Shown here in pieces: positions 57,131-64,000 of a DNA stretch of 64,000 nt. Source of the stretch: Panulirus ornatus (lineage: Eukaryota; Arthropoda; Malacostraca; Decapoda; Palinuridae). Each line of letters begins with the position of its first letter. Within the stretch, counting starts at the first letter, position 1. The translations under genes were made by a program, and so were the position numbers. Location: contig NC_092231.1 of assembly GCF_036320965.1 (NCBI RefSeq), forward strand, positions 1,601,197-1,665,196. Reading direction: 5' to 3'. The notes beneath the pieces are model-generated. The model made no database searches and was not told the origin of the DNA. It saw only the letters and a list, made by a program, of their open reading frames with translations.

Positions 57131-57836
57131 TACTTCATCAGGTGTGAGTAACTGGTAAGGTATGAAGAAGTATTTACATACCAGCAAAGAGACTGGTCGC
57201 TGGCTTTGACGTAGACAGTGTGGGTTACATAGCCTGTATTTAGCCATGTTCTCCGGGAACAGCCTAGCACCGCTGCTGTTTCCATCATGCCAGACGTTGG
57301 TCCAGACCAGGTCACAGCAGTGCCATCATTTGTATATAGGTATGTAGAAATGAATACCATCCCATCTATAGGAGACTATGGGAGACCAGTAGCTACATCT
57401 GTTTGAGGAACAGTTGTGTTGGTTGGTGTCTGTCGGGGGGGTTGTGAGGTTGTTCCATGTTGTTAAGGTGGTATGGCACCTCATCCATCCAGCTGACCTG
57501 ACCGGCGTAAGTTAGACCAGGCTCGGGTTTGACCTGGGACTGGTTGTTTACACTGACCTAGGTACTGTGGTGATGAGATATACTTGAGGAATTGAATGAG
57601 GTATATTTACATCTACACACACGCGCGGGTCGGTTGGTTCTTGATGTATTCTCGTCTTGCTTACTACAAGACGTCGCATTACTGTCAAGTTGTCACAGTC
57701 AACTGTTGAGGGTAACTGTTGAAGAATAGTTTCCCAGTGTGTACAGAACCTTCGCCTCCAATGGTAGTATTTGTTTTTTTTAATACCAAGATACATAACC
57801 GAGTAGCGAAAAATTTATACGCGCGTGTGTATATGA

Positions 57837-57850
<14 letters not shown>

Positions 57851-57888
<38 letters not shown>
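57851..57888. repeat. (TA)n at the 3' end of the LINE
   Basis: About 19 TA units next to T11 (57,889-57,899), which is the A-tail of the minus-strand element. The element therefore ends ...A11(TA)19, similar to the SINE-like element at 4.3 kb. Confidence 0.95.
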
Positions 57889-57897
<9 letters not shown>

Positions 57898-59172
57898 TTC
57901 CGCTGTCTCCCGCGTTTGCGAGGTAGCGCAAGGAAACAGACGAAAGAAATGGCCCAACCCACCCCCATACACATTTATATACATACGTCCACACACGCAA
58001 ATATACATACACAGCTTTCCATGGTTTACCCCAGACGCTTCACATGCCCTGATTCAATCCACTGACAGCACGTCAACCCCGGTATACCACATCGATCCAA
58101 TTCACTCTATTCCTTGCCCTCCTTTCACCCTCCTGCATGTTCAGGCTCCGATCACACAAAATCTTTTTCACTCCATCTTTCCACCTCCAATTTGGTCTCC
58201 CACTTCTCCTCGTTCCCTCCACCTCCGACACATATATCCTCTTGGTCAATCTTTCCTCACTCATTCTCTCCATGTGCCCAAACCATTTCAAAACACCCTC
58301 TTCTGCTCTCTCAACCACGCTCTTTTTATTTCCACACATCTCTCTTACCCTTACGTTACTTACTCGATCAAACCACCTCACACCACACATTGTCCTCAGA
58401 CATCTCATTTCCAGCACATCCATCCTCCTGCGCACAACTCTATCCATAGCCCACGCCTCGCAACCATACAACATTGTTGGAACCACTATTCCTTCAAACA
58501 TACCCATTTTTGCTTTCCGAGATAATGTTCTCGACTTCCACACATTCTTCAAGGCTCCCAGGATTTTCGCCCCCTCCCTCCCCCACCCTATGATCCACTT
58601 CCGCTTCCATGGTTCCATCCGCTGCCAGATTCACTCCCAGATATCTAAAACATTTTACTTCCTCCAGTTTTTCTCCATTTAAACTTTCCTCCCAATTGAC
58701 TTGACCCTCAACCCTACTGTACCTAATTACCTTGCTCTTATTCACATTTACTCTTAACTTTCTTCTTTCACACACTTTACCAAACTCAGTCACCAGCTTC
58801 TGCAGTTTCTCATATGAATCAGCCACCAGCGCTGTATCATCAGCGAACAACAACTGACTCACTTCCCAAGCTCTCTCATCCCCAACAGACTTCACACTTG
58901 CCTCTCTTTCCAAAACTCTTGCATTCACCTCCCTAACAACCCCATCCATAAACAAATTAAACAACCATGGAGACATCACACACCCCTGCCGCAAACCTAC
59001 ATTCACTGAGAACTAATCACTTTCCTCTTTTCCTATACGTACACATGCCTTACATCCTCGATAAAAACTTTTCACTGCTTCTAACAACTTGCCTCCCACA
59101 CCATATATTCTTAATACCTTCCACAGAGCATCTCTATCAACTCTTATCATATGCCTTCTCCAGATCCATATA
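57889..59172 (-). mobile_element. 5'-truncated non-LTR retrotransposon (LINE)
   Basis: The minus strand carries the downstream half of a reverse-transcriptase ORF (58,073-59,172), a 3' UTR of about 150 bp with ATGTATATTTGCGTGTGTGG, then the tail module TTGCGCTACCTCGCAAACGC and GGGAGACAGCGG, then A11 and (TA)n. The 5' end stops abruptly near 59,172 just before the conserved DLEKAYD block, so fingers and endonuclease are missing. This is typical of incomplete target-primed reverse transcription. The C-terminal YGCEAW and GRPNWRWKDGV-type motifs resemble the RTE/Jockey-like LINEs I recall from arthropods. The clade cannot be fixed by eye. The tail module is shared with the SINE-like element at 4.3 kb. 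Confidence 0.88.
58073..59172 (-). pseudogene. Reverse transcriptase, truncated and frame-broken
   Basis: Order along the minus strand: DLEKAYD (RT palm A region) at about 59,150; GLRQGCVMSPWLFNLFMDG (RT block with the SPWLFN motif) at about 58,960-59,000; LLFADDTALVAD with the catalytic FADD box at about 58,845; KCFRYLGVNL at about 58,650; then LYGCEAW, LEMRCLRTM, KWFGHMERM and GRPNWRWKDG down to 58,073. Breaks: a frame change just after DLEKAYD near 59,140; an in-frame TAG at 59,013-59,015; and another frame change in a G-rich run near 58,565-58,580 that splits the palm/thumb part from the C-terminal part. The catalytic aspartates are present but the gene cannot make a full enzyme. No endonuclease or N-terminal region remains. 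Confidence 0.88.
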
Positions 59173-59479
59173 ATGTAGGTTTGTTGTAAAGTCTGATTGC
59201 ATTGAATTCAACGCTTTTCCGATGCGTTTCCTATAGTTAGCAACGTGGGATAACCGTGGTTTATACGCCAGTAATGCTCAGGGCCTTGCGGGCATGGGTG
59301 ATCAGAAAGCCAGGATGACGTGTGCTCGAGCTGGTGTGGTCCGCTGTGAGAGCGTCATTCCGCAGGCCTGTGACTCACGGAGGCTCACAAAAAAGTAGTT
59401 TTGGGATGAGTGAAGGACCTTACCTGGCCAGGACGGTGTGGATACCCGCGTGACCCTGGAATGACATATATCTGCTTCT

Positions 59480-59562
59480 GCGTAGAACACGACAGAATGA
59501 CCTCTGCGGATGACCTTTGACCTCATTTGTAAGGGTTGGGTCAAAGGTCAGGCCGTAATATA
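59480..59562. repeat. Foldback-like family copy with two opposed DR1 motifs
   Basis: TGACCTTTGACCT (59,511-59,523) and GGGTCAAAGGTCA (59,538-59,550) lie in inverted orientation around a 14-bp loop. A minus unit (GAACACGACAGAATGACC) lies to the left. This is the best-preserved core in the window. Confidence 0.8.
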
Positions 59563-60070
59563 TTTGGAGGAAAAAAAAAACTTTGGTGGTGTGATTGAGA
59601 GGTACAGTCGAGGCAGAAAGTATGTGGTAGTCGTGATTGTGGTGATGGTGGTAGTTGAGTGTGGCGTGCCCCAAGAGAGAGTCAGTCAGAGCAGCAGCTG
59701 TGGCCAGACGAACCATATATAGGCTGGTCGGCTTTCATCCTCTCGTTTCAGCCTCCTGTAAGGTTCTCCTCCTACTTCTCCTCCTCTTTCATCCACTTCA
59801 CCCAAGGTTTCTAAAGACCTTCCTAAGCCTGGTGATGATGCTGAGTGTGACTGCTGGCTGCCTGTAGAGTGTCACTCAACATAACTGACGCGTTTGTTAT
59901 TGTAGAAATATGTAAAACATCGTAAGAAAACAGTGTTTTAGTTATACAGGTGTATTGTCTCCTCGCGCTACACCAAGCTCAGCATTTTTTATCTCTCATT
60001 GCAGAAGTGCTCTTGAAGGACCCAGCGGTGGTCCAGTGTTCTGCGTTCCATTTTGTTCATTTTATGACTG

Positions 60071-60220
60071 CTGGTGGTAGGGACATGCGGACCCCTTCCC
60101 CTCCTCCGCTGGTGGTAGGGACATGCGGACCCCTTCCCCTCCTCCGCTGGTGGTAGGGACATGCGGAACCCTTCCCCTCCTCCGCTGGTGGTAGGGACAT
60201 GCGGACCCCTTCCCCTCCCC
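60071..60220 (+). repeat. 38-bp minisatellite, four units
   Basis: CTGGTGGTAGGGACATGCGG + ACCCCTTCCCCTCCTCCG at 60,071, 60,109, 60,147 and 60,185, with one visible change (GGAACCC) and a divergent end. It is very homogeneous. The minus frame across it encodes a repeat containing CPYHQRR and has no known function. Confidence 0.95.
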
Positions 60221-61020
60221 TGTACGTGGCGACACAGATTCCTGGCTGGGATCAGGTCCTTGGTGACGGTGAAATCCTGCAGCAGCCGGAGACAAGGCCG
60301 CAGTGTCCGGCAGGGGTCTCTGAGGTCTGGTTCTCCTGGTGGCCCGCCTTCGATATCTGGGGCTCCGGCGGGATGCCTGGGCCCCACTGGTGTGACATGT
60401 CCCCTCACTCTAACTGGGTGGTGGTGGAGGGGGTTGGTTGGTGGAGGGAGTGTGCTGTGCTTTTACTGGAGGAGAGTTGGTTGTTTGCTGGGGGGACATG
60501 TCATGTATACTCCGTGTGGCAGGGGGTTGAGACCGGTAAGGGATATTCGGTGAGGTTGGGGGAGTGGCATATCCGTTGATGGAGTGAGGGGTGTCTAGTG
60601 AGATTTAAGAGGTGTCAGTGGGGGAAGAGGAGGGGTATGATGGGTGGGGACGGGGTGGGTGGGGGAGAATGGCATGTCACACGGGTCAGTGGACGTCTCG
60701 GTTGAGTACCGTACCTCACTGAAGGTATGGTAGGTAGGTCGAGGGAGGGAGGGAGTTGGAACTGTGGCCTGACATAGTAACAGTTACGTGGAGACGTTAG
60801 GCGACTTGTGAATGGAGAGGGGCTGAATGAGCGTCGGTTAAGAGCACCAGTTGGGGAGGTGATCACTGCTCGACTTACACTGGAGAGGTTAAGCGTTTGT
60901 TACAGTAAAAGGTTTATAACTCCGATGGTTCTTCAGGTAATTGAGGTGACAGTAACCAGCAAGGAAGAGAATCAACGATTTCGATATCACTTTTATCAGG
61001 CCGGGTTCAGCCGCTTCGGG

Positions 61021-61073
61021 CTATGAACCAACCGGCATCAGGGGTTTATCCTGTGATGCCAGTTGGTTTATAG
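61021..61073. repeat. Near-perfect hairpin
   Basis: AACCAACCGGCATCAGG (from 61,026) pairs with CCTGTGATGCCAGTTGGTT (to about 61,069) across a short loop. Outer bases CTATG and TATAG extend the stem to about 22 bp. It could be a small foldback element or a structured RNA stem. Confidence 0.7.
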
Positions 61074-61499
61074 TTCACTGTTGCTAAACCTGGCGACCAC
61101 AACTTTGATATCTAGATTCGAATATCCCTTCCTCACCGGCCATTGTTGCCTCAAGCTCCGCCAGGGTCATAAAACGACAGTAAAACTCCCGCCAGTGGTG
61201 GCCACTGAGAGGCTGACCTGGCCTGCCGCGGATCCTTACCACTATGCTCCTGCACAGAACTCGCTCAGCTCCGGTCCGGCACGGGAACTGAAGCTCAGCC
61301 GACGGCCTGCGTGCGCAGGTGCCGTGGGATCTGCACGGAGGCCGTCTGTGCCGCTGTTGCAGGAGAGCCGACGATGGTTGCCGTGCACGATGCCGTGGTT
61401 CCTGCTGTAGGCTGCATTAAGAATCGGAGTAAAGATGACTATCAAACAGATACTTAGATGCGGTAATTAGGAAAGCAGTGTTCTTAATAAAGACGAGAG

Positions 61500-61772
61500 A
61501 GCCGTGCTGGTTAAGACGACGTCTCGGCCCTCGAGCACGACGAAACACTGGACACGACCAACGACCAGGTCTATGACGTGATCCCTGTTGGTCAGGTGGA
61601 AGGGGAGGCCGTCATCATATCCAAAGGGTCGTGCTCTGGGGTCGTACCGCAATGCTGTAGTCTCCCCCGTCGTACAGAGTGATTCTGCCACAGAGGCGAG
61701 GTCGTGCTAAGGGGTCGTACCACGTCGCTGATAGGTGTTGTACCTTCGCACTGGGAGGGTTAACGGGAGTTT
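61500..61772. repeat. Foldback-like family copy, large
   Basis: Minus units (CTCGAGCACGACGAAACAC, GGACACGACCAACGACC), a degenerate core (GATCCCTGTTGGTCAGGTGG, GGCCGTCATCATATCCAAAG), then right-arm units (GGGTCGTGCTCTGGGGTCGT, GGGGTCGTACCACGTCGCTG). Confidence 0.75.
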
Positions 61773-62104
61773 CCATACTTGGGACGCCGGGCCGCACATA
61801 TTCATTCATTCATGGTGGTGCGGCTGGGGTGAGCTGCCTCCTGGCCGACTGACTGGTGTTGGCTGAGCTCTAACTAAACCTGCCTGGCCCCTCTTGCTTG
61901 GCTACCCCTCTCTCGCCCCCCTGTGGCCGTGCGCCTATTTCCTAGAATGCATGCTATCATCGTCGTAATATTGTGATGTATGTAACTTGACTGCATACGA
62001 TACATGTTGCATTCGGCCCTGACTGGCCACCGCATCATGCCGCTGGTGCCGTCGTACGCAGTCCTGGATCGCGGTAGTTCTGCGGAAGAGTGTTGGTTTT
62101 TGTC

Positions 62105-62235
62105 GCAGTAACAGCGGCTGGTTCATCCTGGCGGCCTCCTTGCGCATCCTGTGGGCGGCAGTTGGAAAAGGATTATATTATATACGGGGTTGTGAAAGAG
62201 TCTTTGTCAGACCCCAGCGGCAGGATTAAAGGTCT
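62105..62235 (+). repeat. Interspersed family P, copy 4 (partial)
   Basis: GCGCATCCTGTGGGCGGCAG, GGAAAAGGATTATATTATAT, AGAGTCTTTGTCAGACCCCA: the 5' module only. It is followed by a (GC)n(AC)n alternating tract at 62,237-62,262 (Z-DNA candidate). Confidence 0.65.
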
Positions 62236-62264
62236 CGCGCGCGCGCACACACGCACGCACACAC

Positions 62265-62368
62265 TTACCTAAGGGTCATAATGTCGGTTTGTGGTCGTAC
62301 CGTCTTGCTGCTGGAGGTTGTTTGGTACTCGAGGTCGTAACGTAGTGGTCGAGGGTCGTTACCGAGTA
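62265..62368 (+). repeat. Foldback-like family remnant
   Basis: Four plus units: AAGGGTCATAATGTCGG, TGGTCGTACCGTCTTGCTG, GAGGTCGTAACGTAGTGGTC, GAGGGTCGTTACCGAG. From 62,370 to 63,200 nothing else is recognised. Confidence 0.7.
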
Positions 62369-63200
62369 TATGTTATGGTACCCCAAGTGGTTTGTGAACA
62401 CGGCTTAATAGAAAAGCAAGGGAGACTTTTTATACATCAAGTAACAGTAATGTAGAAAAGGCTGGTATATGTAAATGTTTTTTTTTGCAGCCCTGTTCTC
62501 CTGCATCAGCTAATGCAAGACATGTGTACTTGACACTACTTTTAATGTTACTTTTCAGTATAACAATACAATCAAGACCTGAATTAGAAATAGGCGAAAT
62601 TATCCGTAAGTCGGAAGTGTTTTTACGTCGTTAGCTAGGATAAGACATGTAATAATGTATACATTGGCCAGACAGGTTAAACAGAAACGAGTAAATGCTT
62701 TGGCACAGTTATTCAGTACGCAGTGTTTATATTGCTTAACATTGACCAGAAAACTGTCACCCCATTCAAATCGCACCACTCATCGGGTAACTAAAACGCA
62801 TCATACAATCAAGACAGGATAACATGAGAGGGGTAGTTGAACACTCATCTCGCTACCCAGGACAACCACCCCCACATGACACCCTCCCTTAACCACAAGG
62901 CACCCCCCTTGCCTTCCCTTTGACGGGCAGGACAGTGTGTACTCTGGCACGGCGTTAACAGGAAGTAGTACAAGCCTGTGTTGCTTGTGTTGGGCTTTTG
63001 AAACTTTGTGGATTGTTTACCCCAGATGAGGCGGATGTCCTCCGTGGAACATTTTGTGTATTGTAAAATTTCAATAAATTGTCTGAACTCCGAATGAAGT
63101 GCGGTTGTCCCTTCGTAAAAAACGAACGCAGACAGTTGTGATTATTGGAACATGTATATATATACACCGGGGTAGAAATGGTGCTCGACACAGCTGTATG

Positions 63201-63204
<4 letters not shown>

Positions 63205-63263
<59 letters not shown>
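63205..63263. repeat. (TA)n microsatellite
   Basis: About 29 TA units entered through TGTATGTATGTATA. Confidence 0.97.
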
Positions 63264-63266
<3 letters not shown>

Positions 63267-63603
63267 GTAAATATAGTAAGGATATTATGCTTGCTTGTCA
63301 TAGAACAGAGAAACGTCAGACTCATCACAGAGAAACCGCCGCCATCACCACCAGCAGGAGTCGTTACGACACTGGCAGCGCTGGTCCTCGCCGGAAGTGA
63401 CGTACATTGTTAGGACAACACATCAATGCGGAGCAGAGAGGAAATTATGTAAATTATGTAAATGGTTTTGTTTGTGGCGTATCCTGTTGTGTTAGCCGAG
63501 ATTCCAGGCTGGAGTGCGAGTGTGTGTGTATACATACTTGACGTTGAGGCTGGACTGCTGCTGTGTTGGATCCTCGAGCAAAGCTTTACCATCAGATGCC
63601 AGG

Positions 63604-63614
63604 GGTTCGAACCC
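63604..63614 (+). promoter_or_regulatory. Pol III box B-like motif
   Basis: GGTTCGAACCC matches the box B consensus and sits after CATCAGATGCCAGG. No convincing box A or cloverleaf is found upstream, so this could be a decayed tRNA-derived SINE or chance. Confidence 0.25.
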
Positions 63615-64000
63615 AAGGGGGTCGGTCGAACCTCGTGTTCATGGGGTTAAACTCTGGAATGATTACGTCGTGCCAAACAGGTCGCCTGTTATCATTCCAG
63701 TCAGGCCTGACCAAGAAGTGAAAGTTGTAATTTTTGTGAAATGGGAATGTGTGGCACAGGGGAAACCTCAAAATTAGCATTCATGTGGAGTGCGGCACCG
63801 CCCCCTGGTTAGGAAATTTGATCAGATGAATATAAATGATTAGTTATGTTGTTGTTTACATTGTTTGTGGTGAGTGTGTCGCTGGAGGAAGAGGTTTGCT
63901 TATGTCTTTAGGTGTTGAATTACTCTCACTCCCAAACCGTCTGCTTCACACGTTCGTGGAAAATGTCTATTGAATAAATTATTCCTACCACAAATTACCG

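Noticed and set aside
60920..60950. TTCTTCAG|GTAATTG as a fourth ratchet point
   Set aside because: The pyrimidine tract is short and interrupted, and the donor is weak (GTAATT).
63560..63640. tRNA gene around GGTTCGAACCC
   Set aside because: Only the box B is convincing. No cloverleaf or box A at the right distance was found.

Overview
The window looks like non-coding genomic DNA of an arthropod, most probably a decapod crustacean. The reasons are the very dense microsatellites, with (CA)n, (CT)n and (TA)n runs of 40-85 bp every few kilobases, many degenerate minisatellites, and decayed non-LTR retrotransposon pieces. Several of the interspersed sequences match decapod repeats I remember (for example the module around GCGAGGTAGCGCAAGGAAAC). 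That assignment is from memory and was not searched. There are no bacterial operons, no rRNA genes and no convincing intact protein-coding gene. Nearly all open frames come from simple repeats, from tandem repeats whose unit is a multiple of three, or from purine-poor strands that cannot form stop codons.

Layout. 0-12 kb: microsatellites, a 25-bp array (3.4 kb), a SINE-like element between two (TA)n blocks (4.3-4.6 kb), a LINE fossil (4.9 kb), two related ~22-bp arrays (5.6 and 8.5 kb) and many copies of a palindromic 21-bp-unit family. 12-28 kb: a 700-bp polypyrimidine block, more minisatellites, a LINE C-terminal fossil (24.4-24.8 kb) and a degenerate satellite rich in AGTGCCAC (25.9-27.1 kb). 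28-47 kb: a clean 33-bp array (31.1-31.4 kb), a near-identical 358-bp tandem duplication (39.2-39.9 kb) and a second LINE C-terminal remnant (40.4-40.8 kb). 47-53 kb is the quietest part, mostly AT-rich single-copy sequence. 53-64 kb: more repeat families and the best mobile element, a 5'-truncated non-LTR retrotransposon on the minus strand (57.9-59.2 kb).

The main candidate for something new is a set of three plus-strand sites, at 8,091/8,092, 27,834/27,835 and 56,849/56,850. In each, a polypyrimidine tract and CAG are joined directly to the same 8-mer, GTACGTAT. Two of them also have a good branch point about 20 nt upstream, and all three have a second donor 44-59 nt downstream. This is the layout of recursive splice sites (ratchet points). 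With no exons visible around them, it suggests the window lies inside one very long intron of a plus-strand gene, removed in steps of roughly 20-30 kb. The second theme is the repeats themselves: a LINE and a SINE-like element that share a 3' tail, and a foldback-like family, in more than 20 places, whose palindromic core carries DR1-type nuclear-receptor motifs.
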